Below, one piece after another: positions 48,629-61,443 of a DNA stretch of 64,000 nucleotides (position 1 is its first letter; every line of letters begins with the position of its first letter). The DNA is from Lentisphaerota bacterium (GTDB lineage Bacteria > Verrucomicrobiota > Kiritimatiellia > UBA8416 > JAIOPI01). Location: positions 62,001-126,000 of the forward strand of contig JAIOPI010000030.1 in assembly GCA_021413965.1 (NCBI GenBank), read 5' to 3'. The position numbers and the translations under genes are program-made. Under the pieces are notes generated by a model, which did no database searches, was not told the origin of the DNA, and was given only the letters and a program-made list of their open reading frames with translations.

Positions 48629-49825
48629 TCAGGGCGGTGAGAGCAGAGCGGGGGCGGGGGTATAGGCGTCCGCGCCGAGCGACGCGAGGCGGGGGTCCGT
48701 TGAGGTCACGCGGAAGGCCCTGGGGCCTTCGACGGTGATCTGCGGGTCGATTTGGAGCAGATTGTCCTCGTCGGGGCCGGGCAGGCGCAAGGGGCGGGGG
48801 CCGGTGGCGCGGTGCCAGGCGTTGCTGCGGAAGGCGAAGGATTCGGCGACGGCGTCCTCATCGCGATTAACGATGCTGAACACGCGCTGGTCGTAGAGCA
48901 CCAAGTTATGTTCGAAACGCCCGCCGTGGCAGTGCTCCAGGCGCGGTTCCGGGTTTTCCTGCAGGATGCGCGCGACCCAGCGGTGCGGGAAGACCACCGT
49001 GTTGTGGTGGACGTAGCCGCCATCGGCGCCGGACCAGACGATGGGGGCGGGCGAGCCGAGGATGCGATTGCCGGCCACGGTAATGGCGGTGGCTTCATAG
49101 GGGGCATTCGCCGGCCGGAACTCCGCCGGGTCGGACACGCCGCCGATGCTGATGGTGTGCTGGCCGGCCCAGCGCATGAAGCAGGTCTGCACGAGCACGT
49201 TGCTCGATCCGGCGCGGATCAGGATGCCGCTGGCCTGATCGCTGCCATCCTGCCCGATGAGCCGGCAGTCCTCCACCACGCCGCGCTGGCAGCCCACCAG
49301 ATCGATGGCGGCCCCGCCCCAGCCTTCGAACTGGCAGTGCCGGACCACGAAGTCGTTGACGCCGGCGAGATGCAGCGCGTCGTGATCGCCGTGGGGACCG
49401 GTTTCGCTGATGGACAGATCGTCGATGAAGATGTGGTGGGACGGCGAGTTTTCATCGCCGCCATCGTCGATGCGCACGCCGGAGTCAGCCATGCCCACGA
49501 TGCGCAGATTTTGGAGTTGCAGGAAGCTGCAGCGGGAGAAGTGGAAGGCCCTCGAGCCGGACTGGAAGATGGGAGGCGATTGTGGATCGGCGGCGCGGAT
49601 GCAGATGGGAGCGGCGGCGGTGCCGGCAAGTGCGGTGGCGCGGATGTTTCCGCTGTAGCTCCCGGGCTCGATCAGGAGCGTGTCGCCGGGGCGCAAGGTT
49701 TCGAGCGCGGCCTTGATCTGCGCCGTATTTCGCACCCGGTTGGTTGCAGCTTCGGCGACGGACCCGGCGGCGAGTGCGCCGGCCACCGTCACGGCGGCCA
49801 GCCACCTGGGAATGGCGAACGGCAT
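48629..49825 (-). CDS. secreted right-handed beta-helix protein
   Basis: This 398-aa protein has a signal peptide (about residues 1-27, ending SVAEA) and a parallel beta-helix of the pectate-lyase-like type. Repeated short strands such as FLQLQNLRIVGM, HHIFIDDLSISE, NDFVVRHCQFEGW and RGVVEDCRLIG form PbH1-like turns. It may act on surface polysaccharide. It starts 4 bp after the creatininase-GNAT gene stop, as the last gene of the gdhA operon-like series. There is no catalytic signature that I trust. Confidence 0.75.
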   Translation of the reverse strand: MPFAIPRWLAAVTVAGALAAGSVAEAATNRVRNTAQIKAALETLRPGDTLLIEPGSYSGNIRATALAGTAAAPICIRAADPQSPPIFQSGSRAFHFSRCSFLQLQNLRIVGMADSGVRIDDGGDENSPSHHIFIDDLSISETGPHGDHDALHLAGVNDFVVRHCQFEGWGGAAIDLVGCQRGVVEDCRLIGQDGSDQASGILIRAGSSNVLVQTCFMRWAGQHTISIGGVSDPAEFRPANAPYEATAITVAGNRILGSPAPIVWSGADGGYVHHNTVVFPHRWVARILQENPEPRLEHCHGGRFEHNLVLYDQRVFSIVNRDEDAVAESFAFRSNAWHRATGPRPLRLPGPDEDNLLQIDPQITVEGPRAFRVTSTDPRLASLGADAYTPAPALLSPP

Positions 49826-49829
49826 AGCA

Positions 49830-51422
49830 TCACCCGATTTCCGGCCCGCCCGCGGCGTAGACGCGGTCCACCAGTCCGGGCTGCGGATTGGCACCGCGGT
49901 ACATGCGGGTGAAGGCGCGCTGCACACCAAAGCCGAGGCTGCCGAGAAAGGCATGGAAGGCGGGTTGGGCGTCCGGTACGTCAACGAGCGCCGAGCGGCC
50001 GCGCAGCGCCTTCAGGACGGCCCGGCCCAGGCGCTGGGCATCGTCAGCGGTTTCCGCCACGAGCGGGCCGAGTTGGCTGAAGGTGGCGCCGGGGCGGCCG
50101 AAGGCATAGCCGGTGATGCGTCCGCCGCTTTCGAGGACGCGGCACAAGTCGGGCGCGGCCTCCCAGAGGGTGCGCAGGATGCTGCCGCGGTCGCCGCCGA
50201 ATGTGGCGAGGTCGACCTCGCGCACGGTCTCGAGATCGCGCGCCTCCATGGGGCGGACACCGTCCATGTCACCGGTGACGGCGGGCACGGCGGCCTGCGT
50301 CAGGCGCTGCAGTCCGTACTCGGGGACGAAGCCGAGTTTGGCATACACGCCGCGGCCGGCGGGCGTGGCATCGAGTTTGACGGTCTCGACGGCTTGCAGA
50401 TGGGTGAGGGCGGCGTGCATGAGGCGCGTCGCGATGCCCATGCCGCGAAAGGCAGGATCGACGAGGACCATGCCGATCCAGGCAAAGGGGCCGTACGTCG
50501 TGGTGGTGACGGTGCCGATGACGCGTCCTTGGTGGACCATGCCGAAGCAGCCATCGGGAGCGGCGGCGAGCAGCATGGCCCAGTCGGCATCGATTTGGTT
50601 CCAGCCGGCGAGGGATTTCAGGTGCACGCCGGCCGGAATGTCGGCCAGGCGGAGCGGCCGGATGGTGAGGCCGCCCGGGCCGGCGTAGCGCGGCTGGTCG
50701 CGCAGCCGTTCGATGCGGTCGCGGAGGTGGGGGATCAGGGCGTGGCGAATGCCTTCGATGAGCGCCCGGCCCTGCTCCACGTTGCCGCCCGAGGGCCAGC
50801 CCGCCGCGCCCGATGGGCTGATGTGCCCGATGCCAAAGGTCGTGAGGTCGGCCTGCTTCAGCGGGCGTTCCTCGGACGCGTACTGGGCGTCGGCCCGCGC
50901 CGGGCGAACCAGGTCCGGCCGCAGGGCCAGCATGATGGAGGTTTCCGACTCGTTGGCGTGGATGTCGAGACCGGGGCGGGGCGAGGCCCCGACGACTTTC
51001 AGTTCGCCGTGCTCCCAGTAGTTCACGAGGATGATCTTGAGGGCGCTATCGCGTCGGTTGATGTCGCGGCAGACGGGCACCAGGGCGTGATTGCCGCCGT
51101 GGGCGTTCAGGACGACCAGGATGCGGAAACCCTGACGGGTGGCCTCGTCCACGACATCGCGCACGATTTGCATGAGGGTTTCGGGCCGCAGGGAGAAGGA
51201 GCCGCGATAGCCGGTGTGCTCCATGCTGGTTGCGATCGGGATGGCGGGCAGGAGCGCGGCGTCGAGTGCTTCGGCCACCATCTGTCCGAAGAAATCGGCC
51301 TGCAGCGTGTCGGTGGCCAGCGGCAGATGGACGGAATGCTGTTCGAAGGCGCCGACGGGCAGCACCAGGATATCGGTTGAATGCTGCTGCCAGTCAACGG
51401 TCGTGTGATTGCCATCAAGCAT
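49830..51422 (-). CDS. creatininase-family amidohydrolase fused to two GNAT domains
   Basis: In this 530-aa protein the first 245 residues form a creatininase fold (PF02633). Its metal ligands are in GAFEQHSVHLPLATDT, VLNAHGGNH and HANESETS. Residues of about 250-385 form a GNAT acetyltransferase with an acetyl-CoA loop in VLVDPAFRGMGIATRLM, and about 390-520 form a second GNAT-like domain resembling the YitH-type C-terminal partner (GRITGYAFGRPG). No frameshift separates the parts. The creatininase part would hydrolyse an amide, and the GNAT would acetylate an amine. Its operon neighbours include gdhA and a PEP/pyruvate-binding protein. The start follows GGGGGG. Confidence 0.82.
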   Translation of the reverse strand: MLDGNHTTVDWQQHSTDILVLPVGAFEQHSVHLPLATDTLQADFFGQMVAEALDAALLPAIPIATSMEHTGYRGSFSLRPETLMQIVRDVVDEATRQGFRILVVLNAHGGNHALVPVCRDINRRDSALKIILVNYWEHGELKVVGASPRPGLDIHANESETSIMLALRPDLVRPARADAQYASEERPLKQADLTTFGIGHISPSGAAGWPSGGNVEQGRALIEGIRHALIPHLRDRIERLRDQPRYAGPGGLTIRPLRLADIPAGVHLKSLAGWNQIDADWAMLLAAAPDGCFGMVHQGRVIGTVTTTTYGPFAWIGMVLVDPAFRGMGIATRLMHAALTHLQAVETVKLDATPAGRGVYAKLGFVPEYGLQRLTQAAVPAVTGDMDGVRPMEARDLETVREVDLATFGGDRGSILRTLWEAAPDLCRVLESGGRITGYAFGRPGATFSQLGPLVAETADDAQRLGRAVLKALRGRSALVDVPDAQPAFHAFLGSLGFGVQRAFTRMYRGANPQPGLVDRVYAAGGPEIG

Positions 51423-51501
51423 GCCGCCCCCCGTCTTTCGAGGCATCCTAGCGCGGATGACACGCGCAAGTCGAGACTGCAACGGATTCCGCGCCGGGTT
51501 C

Positions 51502-55445
<3,944 letters not shown>

Positions 55446-55480
55446 TCACCGGTCCTTCATACATGTGTGCCTGATTACGA

Positions 55481-55502
55481 ACGGTAATGCTGTACCGTAT
55501 TA
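55481..55502 (-). promoter_or_regulatory. gdhA promoter -10 with overlapping NrpR-like operator
   Basis: On the minus strand TAATAC (-10) lies at 55497-55502. ACGGTA-N6-TACCGT (55481-55498) is a perfect palindrome that overlaps it and the start site, a good position for repression. It has the GGTA-N6-TACC form, like archaeal NrpR sites (GGAA-N6-TTCC). Confidence 0.6.
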
Positions 55503-55553
55503 TCCGACGGCGTGTGGCCCATGCACGCGTAATCGTTAAATTGTTGTTGAATC

Positions 55554-55575
55554 ATTACGGCAATCCTGCCGTAAT
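55554..55575. promoter_or_regulatory. 22-bp palindrome upstream of nrpR
   Basis: ATTACGGCA-N4-TGCCGTAAT is a perfect inverted repeat with 9-bp arms. It contains ACGGCA...TGCCGT, close to the palindrome over gdhA, about 85-105 bp before the nrpR ATG. It is probably a second operator for both divergent genes. Confidence 0.65.
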
Positions 55576-55659
55576 GGAGGGGCATGGGTGGCGCAGGATC
55601 CCGCGTGGAATCCCGCGGTGCATCCGATCACGTCCTTCGAAACGGCAGGGGATTCGGCA

Positions 55660-56643
55660 ATGCGTAAGCCGCAGGTGGAGTTGGATCGCGCGATCCTGAC
55701 GGCGTTGGCCGAAGCGCGCCGCCCGACCGGGGCGACGCACCTGGCCGACGCGCTGGCCATCGCGGGCATTCCCTACAGTTCGCGCGCCGTGCGCCTGCGG
55801 CTGGCCGCGCTCGACCGCTCGGGGCTCACCCGGCTGGTGACGCGCCGTGCCGGGAGGGAGTTGACCGAGCGTGGTCGCGACGAACTCAGCCGCGGCGATG
55901 CCATCGGCAAGCTCGGCTCCGTGGCGGCGCGGATTGACACGCTTGTCTGCCAGATGTCGGGCGAGGCGGGGCTGGGCACCGGCACCATCGTCACGAACCG
56001 CGCGCGCATTCCGGGCGCGCGCGTGGCGCGGGCACTCGAGGACATGAAGGCCGTATTCGCGCGGCGTCTGAGCATGGGGCAGCTGCTCTCGCTGCAGGCG
56101 GACGCGCGTGGTGCGGGCGAGGTCACGATCGCGACGGTGTGCAGCATCACGGTGAACGGCATCCTGATGCGCCAGGGGGTGCCAGTCACCTCGCGCTTTG
56201 GCGGCCTGCTGGAATATCGCGACGGGCGGCCGCTGCGATTCGCCGAGCTGATCGAATACGAGGGCACGACGCTCGATCCGCTGGAGATCTTCATCCAGGC
56301 CGGCATGACGCGCGTGCGCGATTGCGCGCGCACGGGGGCCGGGCTGATCGGGGCCAGCTTCCGCGAATTCCCGGCCAATGCGGGTGACCGGGTGGACCGT
56401 GCGCGGGTGGCCATGGAGCGCGCGGGTTTGGGCGGCATTCTGCTGATCGGGCGGCCGGGGCAGCCGCTGCTGGGGGTGCCCGTGGCGTCGGGGCGCACGG
56501 GCATGATTGTGGCCGCCGGGCTCAATCCCATTGCGGCCCTGCGTGAGGGCGGGCACGAGGTGGTGGTGCAATCGCTGGCGGGGCTTGCGGACTATGCGTC
56601 GCTCAGCGCCTTCGAACTGCTGCGCAACCGCTGGCCGCGCTAG
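55660..56643 (+). CDS. nrpR: NrpR-type transcriptional repressor (one DUF128 domain)
   Basis: This 327-aa protein has an N-terminal winged helix (residues 1-75: VELDRAILTALAEARRPTGATHLADAL...) and one NrpR regulatory domain, PF01995/DUF128 (about 85-327), containing SMGQLLSLQADARGAGEVTIATVCSITVNGILM and VASGRTGMIVAAGLNPIAALREGGHEV. Archaeal NrpR represses nif and gln genes and leaves DNA when it binds 2-oxoglutarate. NrpR in bacteria is much less common. It is divergent from gdhA, with palindromes in the gap. The start follows AGGGGA; an upstream GTG is possible. The single domain differs from the two-domain archaeal form. Confidence 0.88.
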   Translation: MRKPQVELDRAILTALAEARRPTGATHLADALAIAGIPYSSRAVRLRLAALDRSGLTRLVTRRAGRELTERGRDELSRGDAIGKLGSVAARIDTLVCQMSGEAGLGTGTIVTNRARIPGARVARALEDMKAVFARRLSMGQLLSLQADARGAGEVTIATVCSITVNGILMRQGVPVTSRFGGLLEYRDGRPLRFAELIEYEGTTLDPLEIFIQAGMTRVRDCARTGAGLIGASFREFPANAGDRVDRARVAMERAGLGGILLIGRPGQPLLGVPVASGRTGMIVAAGLNPIAALREGGHEVVVQSLAGLADYASLSAFELLRNRWPR

Positions 56644-57767
56644 AGTTGGCGGTTGATGGCGGCAAAGCCGCTGTACACGACTGACGTATCGACGATGGGG
56701 CTGTCGGTCAGCGCCTCGGGCAGGCGCTCGGCGCCTCCGCTCACGATCACGCGCCAGTTGCCCCGGAGTTCCACGAATACGCTCAGTCCCACGTCCGCCG
56801 TTATGGCGTCACCAGGCTCGTAAGCGGGGCGCCCGTCGCGGGCGCGGTCCACGGGCACGCCATACTCGTAGTCGGCGAGGTCCGCCGTCAGCCAGTTCAG
56901 CGCGATCCGCGGCGACAGGGTCAGCAGGCCGCGCTGAACGCTCCGGTCAATCCCGAGCCGTCCGCGGCCACCTCCCGAGCGGTCGAGCAGGTCGTTCTCG
57001 TAGGCCAGTCCGATTTTGATGCCGGCGGGCGCCTTGGCCTGCACCGCCAGTCCGCCCATGAGCGTGCCATCGCGGTCGCCCATGCCTTGCAGGTAGTCGC
57101 TGTCGTCCTCGCGATAGGCGCCCAGGCGATAGCTGGCCGTCATGGCGAGGGCGGCCTCGCGGCGGCGCAGGAGCCCGTATTGGGCGCGCGGGCCGAGGAT
57201 CTGCAGGTGGTCGCCGATGTAGCTGATGGCCGGGATGGGCAGGACCGTGACATGATCGGAATCGCGGTAGGCGCTGGTCTGCGCGATGACTCCGACGCCC
57301 ACCCCGAGCAGGCCCCGCTTGCCAAAGACCGACTGCAGGGCCACATCGACGGATTGCGTTTCGGCGCCGTGGAGCGGGAACGAGGCGCGCGAGAAGGAGG
57401 GCGGGCCCTGCGCCCAGTAGCGGTTGGAGAAGCCAAGCGGTTCGCGCGGGATGCCGATGAAGTTCTTGTCGAGGCGCCCGTTGCCGTTCTGGTCGTGGTA
57501 GACCACCAGGGCGTAGGTGCCGTCAGGAAGGTCCGGGATGCGCGCGGTTGCGTTGCTGCCCGGCGGCAGCGAGACCACCGCGACGGGGTTGCGCAGATCG
57601 ACGAAGGTATCGGCCGAGTTGAACAGGACGGCGAATACGGTGCCGGTGGCGGGCGGGTTGTCGATGCCCACGTTCAATTCCGCGGCGGCCGCGCGCGGTG
57701 TGCAGACGGCCATGATGGCGCCAAGCGCGGCCAGCAGCCTGCACAAGGTGGTGGGGTTGTGAGTCAT
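56640..57767 (-). CDS. DUF2141-MipA/OmpV fusion outer-membrane protein
   Basis: This 375-aa protein has a signal peptide (about residues 1-29) and two parts. Residues 30-150 match DUF2141 (VSLPPGSNATARIPDLPDGTYALVVYHDQNGNGRLDKN). Residues 155-375 match the MipA/OmpV barrel family (GLLGVGVGVIAQTSAYRDSDHVTVLPIPAISYIGDHL, with DNDLLD-like strands and a final barrel strand). The DUF2141 part may sit on the periplasmic side as a plug-like domain. Its end overlaps the nrpR end by 4 bp tail to tail. Confidence 0.78.
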   Translation of the reverse strand: MTHNPTTLCRLLAALGAIMAVCTPRAAAAELNVGIDNPPATGTVFAVLFNSADTFVDLRNPVAVVSLPPGSNATARIPDLPDGTYALVVYHDQNGNGRLDKNFIGIPREPLGFSNRYWAQGPPSFSRASFPLHGAETQSVDVALQSVFGKRGLLGVGVGVIAQTSAYRDSDHVTVLPIPAISYIGDHLQILGPRAQYGLLRRREAALAMTASYRLGAYREDDSDYLQGMGDRDGTLMGGLAVQAKAPAGIKIGLAYENDLLDRSGGGRGRLGIDRSVQRGLLTLSPRIALNWLTADLADYEYGVPVDRARDGRPAYEPGDAITADVGLSVFVELRGNWRVIVSGGAERLPEALTDSPIVDTSVVYSGFAAINRQL

Positions 57768-57861
57768 TGATTCCTTTCGCTGCGGGTGGTCACTCTAGAG
57801 GAGCGCAGGCTAAAGGCAAGGTTGCGGTCGCGCCGTCGCGTCGTGCCGGAATCGATGTGGC

Positions 57862-58935
57862 TCAACCGTACCGTCCGCCCGTCATCGCGGTTTCATACAT
57901 GGCGACGACGTTCGCGGTTGGGGAGTTGTCCTGCAGTGCGTGGGTGGGGGCGAAGCAGTAGCCGCCGCCGGGCATCATGATTTCCAGCGTTTCGCGGCAG
58001 TTGCGTACGGTGTCCGCGACGGAGCCGAAGGCCACCGGCCCGCCGGTGCTGATGCAGCCGTGAAACGCCAGGCGATCGCCAAATTGTGCTTTCAGGTAAG
58101 CGGGCGACATGTTGGCGGCCTCCGGTTGGAGCGTGTCTACCGCGGCCAGCCCCATCGCGATGTAGGCGTCATAGGCCCAACTGCTGGATCCGCACGTGTG
58201 CATCATCACCGGCAGGCGATAGGCCTTCGCCAGTTCGAAGAAGCGCCGGTGCCGCGGCAGGATCTGTTCGTTGAAGAGCGCCGCGCTGATGAGCGGCGCA
58301 TATTGCGAGCCGAGATCTTCGCCGATCCACATGAAGTCAATGCCGCCCTTTGCGGCTTCGAGCGTGCGGCGCGTGACCTCGAACTGGATGTCGAGGAAGC
58401 GGTCAATCAACAACAGTCCCGCGGGGTCACCCAGGGCGAGGTCCATGAAGACCTGGTCCATGCCGCGAAAGAACCCGGCCATGTTGATGATGCAGGCGAG
58501 CCCCGGTCCGCCCACGTGCACCGCGTAGCGCTGGTGCCGACTGCACTCCGCCCGGATCTGGCTGTAATCGTGTTGATCCGGCGAGGGCATGGGCCACGCG
58601 GCGACGGTGTCCGCCTCGGCATCGCGGAGCGGGAAATCGCAGTAGTCCCAATAGCCGCCGGTCTCGTGCGTGACCCAGCGCTTATGAATGCCCCAGTTGT
58701 TGACGATCACGCCGCGCTCCGGGATGTCGGCGTGCAGGCGCGGTCCCACGTAAGGCGCGCTGACGCCACGGAAATCGACGCCGAGCCGTGCGCGCAGTCT
58801 CTCGTGATCGTCAGGCTGCAGTCCGAAGTGTGCCTTCAGCCGCCCGTCGATGCCGGCATTGGCCTCGTAGTTGATGGGCACCCGGTCGGCGGCGTGCCGG
58901 GACAGGGTGATCAGGACGCGCTCTTTTGATTGCAT
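57862..58935 (-). CDS. uroporphyrinogen decarboxylase (URO-D) family protein, paralog 2
   Basis: This 357-aa protein has the URO-D-type barrel and differs from the one at 13052-14167. Landmarks are the N-terminal KERVLITLSRHAADRVPINYEA, the IDFMWIGEDLGSQYAPLISAALFNEQILP block, VMMHTCGSSSWAYDAYIAMGLAAVDTLQPEA (HTCG is a metal-binding Cys/His in methyltransferase-type members), and GGGYCFAPTHALQDNSPTANV. It is not a HemE by context. The ATG at 58935 is preferred to GTG 58944. It probably belongs to the same catabolic branch as in PVC bacteria. Confidence 0.8.
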   Translation of the reverse strand: MQSKERVLITLSRHAADRVPINYEANAGIDGRLKAHFGLQPDDHERLRARLGVDFRGVSAPYVGPRLHADIPERGVIVNNWGIHKRWVTHETGGYWDYCDFPLRDAEADTVAAWPMPSPDQHDYSQIRAECSRHQRYAVHVGGPGLACIINMAGFFRGMDQVFMDLALGDPAGLLLIDRFLDIQFEVTRRTLEAAKGGIDFMWIGEDLGSQYAPLISAALFNEQILPRHRRFFELAKAYRLPVMMHTCGSSSWAYDAYIAMGLAAVDTLQPEAANMSPAYLKAQFGDRLAFHGCISTGGPVAFGSVADTVRNCRETLEIMMPGGGYCFAPTHALQDNSPTANVVAMYETAMTGGRYG

Positions 58936-59039
58936 AGTCGGCACGGCTCCGGTGTCGAGCAGGTGTTAGGAGGGGCACCTCAAGGTTCGGTTCGCTGGCA
59001 CGGCCAAGCCGGCCATCTTCGCCGGCGGCGGCCGGGGGC

Positions 59040-59870
59040 TCAATATTTTTCCGGGACGAAGGTCTGCGACGTGATCGGCGGGCGCTTGTAGCCGGGATCC
59101 CGCTGGCGGCGCGGGAGTTTCAGTTTCACGGGCGTCAGGTCTTTGTGCGGGATCAGGCTGAGCAGGTGGTGGATGCAGTTGAGGCGGGCCCGGCGCTTGT
59201 CGTCCGCATCGACCACGTACCAGGGCGATTGCTTGATGTCCGTGGCCTTGAACATGGCGTCCTTGGCCTTCGAATACTCCACCCAGCGCGCGCGGGACTG
59301 CAGGTCCATGGGGCTGAGCTTCCAGCGCTTGGTCCAGTCATGGATGCGGTCCTGGAAGCGTCGTTCCTGTTCCTCGTCGCTGACGGAGAACCAGTACTTG
59401 ATCAGGATGATGTCCGAGCGCAGGAGCATGCGCTCGAACTCGGGGCAGGATCGCAGGAACTCGTCGTACTCCGCATCCGTGCAAAAGCCCATGACCCGCT
59501 CGACGCCGGCGCGGTTATACCAGCTGCGGTCGAAGAGGACCATTTCACCGGAGGCCGGGAGGTGCGCCACATAGCGCTGGAAGTACCACTGCGTCTTCTC
59601 CTTTTCCGTCGGCGTCCCGAGGGCCACCACGCGGCAGATGCGGGGGTTCAGGGGTTCCGTAATGCGCTTGATGACGCCGCCCTTGCCGGCCGCATCGCGC
59701 CCCTCGAACAGCACCACGACCCGCAGTCCCTTGTACTTGATCCACTCCTGGAGCTTCACCAGGTCGAGCTGGAGCTTGGCGAGTTCTTTTTCGTAGGTTT
59801 TGCGTTTGAGTTTCTTGCGCGGTCCCGCATCCGATTCTCGATCCCGCGCCGCCTCGTGTTTCTTGCTCAT
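59040..59870 (-). CDS. ppk2: polyphosphate kinase 2
   Basis: This 276-aa PPK2-family kinase (PF03976) transfers phosphate between polyphosphate and nucleotides. The Walker A motif is VLFEGRDAAGKGGVIKRI, Walker B is LFDRSWYNRAGVERVMGF, and the lid module is RFQDRIHDWTKRWKLSPMD. The length fits class I PPK2. A strong AAGGGGGCG ribosome site precedes ATG 59870. It lies divergent from a thioredoxin-fold protein. The direction of the reaction cannot be read from sequence. Confidence 0.94.
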   Translation of the reverse strand: MSKKHEAARDRESDAGPRKKLKRKTYEKELAKLQLDLVKLQEWIKYKGLRVVVLFEGRDAAGKGGVIKRITEPLNPRICRVVALGTPTEKEKTQWYFQRYVAHLPASGEMVLFDRSWYNRAGVERVMGFCTDAEYDEFLRSCPEFERMLLRSDIILIKYWFSVSDEEQERRFQDRIHDWTKRWKLSPMDLQSRARWVEYSKAKDAMFKATDIKQSPWYVVDADDKRRARLNCIHHLLSLIPHKDLTPVKLKLPRRQRDPGYKRPPITSQTFVPEKY

Positions 59871-59940
59871 GGCAACGCCCCCTTACAGGAGGTCAGTGTA
59901 GGACCATTGGCACCAAAGGCAAGTTCCGTTGCGCGGGGGA

Positions 59941-59968
59941 TTGCATCGCCGGAGGCGGGGGCTATACT
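59941..59968 (+). promoter_or_regulatory. sigma-70 promoter for the thioredoxin-fold gene
   Basis: TTGCAT (59941-59946) and TATACT (59963-59968) are 16 bp apart. The leader would be about 55 bases, ending in GGGAGGAC before the ATG. Confidence 0.55.
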
Positions 59969-60029
59969 GCGGCGCATGGCGGGAAGGCAGGCCGGAGTTG
60001 CCGGCCATGGGGCCGGAACGGGGAGGACG

Positions 60030-60668
60030 ATGGAGATGACGCGCATACGGCGTGCGGGAATGCTGCTGGTGCTGCTCGGGTCGGTCGCGCTGCCGGCGGA
60101 GGCGGAGTCGCGCAGCCTGGCGGACATCAGGGCGGGGCGGCGCGTGACGGATGCCGATCCGGCGGTGGTCGAGGCAGAGGCGGGCGCGGGCGCCGGGGCC
60201 GGTGCGGCGGGTGCGGCGGAGAAGTCCGACGCCAATGTGCCGGCGGGCTGGCTGCGGGGCGTGGGGCCCAGCGGTTATGAAAAGGCGCTGGAACTGCAGC
60301 AGGCGACGGGCATGGACATGCTCATCTATTTCTTCCGGGAAGACCCGAAGGACGAGAAGGGGTTGTGCCACTGGTTTGAGAAGAAGGGGCTGAACGAGTC
60401 GCACGTGCTCAAGCAGATGCGCACGTACATCAAGGTGCGGATCGACGCGGCGCAGAACGACGCCCGGACGCGCGGGCTGATCGACGAGTATCACTGCGGC
60501 AAGACGCCGCGGCTGGTGGTGCGGCGGCCGGACGGGCACACGAAGCGCGTCGAGGTGTTTGACTGGCCCAGTGGCGGCGGCCAGCCGATTTTGGTGCCGC
60601 CGTCGGACTTGGTGACCCGGTTCCAGGAGGCGAGCAGTCCGCGCGTGGGGCCGCCGGCCAAGCCTTGA
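60030..60668 (+). CDS. secreted thioredoxin-fold protein with single cysteine motif
   Basis: This 212-aa protein has a signal peptide (residues 1-27, ending PAEAES), an Ala/Gly linker and a thioredoxin-like domain at about 75-190. The catalytic region reads LIYFFREDPKDEKGLCHWFEKKG, with one Cys instead of CxxC, and TPRLVVRRPDGH holds the cis-Pro. Dithiol exchange is therefore unlikely. It could be a redox chaperone or a simple scaffold. The start follows GGGAGG. Confidence 0.7.
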   Translation: MEMTRIRRAGMLLVLLGSVALPAEAESRSLADIRAGRRVTDADPAVVEAEAGAGAGAGAAGAAEKSDANVPAGWLRGVGPSGYEKALELQQATGMDMLIYFFREDPKDEKGLCHWFEKKGLNESHVLKQMRTYIKVRIDAAQNDARTRGLIDEYHCGKTPRLVVRRPDGHTKRVEVFDWPSGGGQPILVPPSDLVTRFQEASSPRVGPPAKP

Positions 60669-60710
60669 TCGTGGGGGGGAGAAGCGCCGCGGGCTGGGGT
60701 TGGGCGGGGC

Positions 60711-61334
60711 TCAGGCGTGGGGCGAACGGAAGACGGGCAGGGAGAGGTGCCAGCGGATGGCGGCGAGCCTCAAGCCCAGCGTGACGGCGATGGAGGCGGG
60801 GAGGGCCGCGACGCGGGTTGACGGATGGGCGGCCAGGGCGGTGTAGGTGAGCGCGCCGCAGAGGGCGGCCGTCGCGTAGATTTCGCGCCGCAGGATGAGG
60901 GGGATTTCGCCGGCCAGCAGATCGCGCACGATGCCGCCCACGACGGCGGTCATGATGCCCATGAGCACGGCCACCGTGCCGGCCGTGCCGGCGGCCAGGG
61001 CCTTCTCGGTGCCGATGACCGTGACGGCGGCCAGGCCGAGGGCGTCCGCGACGACGAGCAGATTGCCCGGCAGGCGGAAATGGCGCACGGCGTAGACCGT
61101 GGTGAGGGCGGCCGCGAGGGCGATCCACACATAGACCGGGTGCGCCACCCAGAAGACCGGGGCGGCATCGAGAATGACATCGCGCAGGGTGCCCCCCCCC
61201 ACGGCGGTGACCATGGCGAGCACGGCGACGCCGAAGAGGTCCATTTGCTTGCGGCCGGCGGCGAGCGCGCCGGACACGGCGAAGACGGCGGTTCCGAGAT
61301 AGTCGAGGCCATGCAACCAAGGCTGCAGATCCAT
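60711..61334 (-). CDS. trimeric intracellular cation (TRIC) channel family protein
   Basis: This 207-aa protein of the UPF0126/YicG family has about seven helices and the two family repeats GGGTLRD and GGIVRD. The C-terminal part has the usual helix with LRLAAIRW. ATG 61334 follows GGAG by 8 bases. The prokaryotic members form a K+ channel or, in some bacteria, take part in glycine uptake; the substrate is open here. Confidence 0.87.
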   Translation of the reverse strand: MDLQPWLHGLDYLGTAVFAVSGALAAGRKQMDLFGVAVLAMVTAVGGGTLRDVILDAAPVFWVAHPVYVWIALAAALTTVYAVRHFRLPGNLLVVADALGLAAVTVIGTEKALAAGTAGTVAVLMGIMTAVVGGIVRDLLAGEIPLILRREIYATAALCGALTYTALAAHPSTRVAALPASIAVTLGLRLAAIRWHLSLPVFRSPHA

Positions 61335-61443
61335 GCGGTGCTCCGGGGGCGGCGATCCGTGGGGGAAAGGCAACGGTGGGTGTATTGAAAAAGCGTTTGC
61401 CTTCCGATTGCAACAAGATTAGCTAGGCGGGAGGAGAGCAGGC

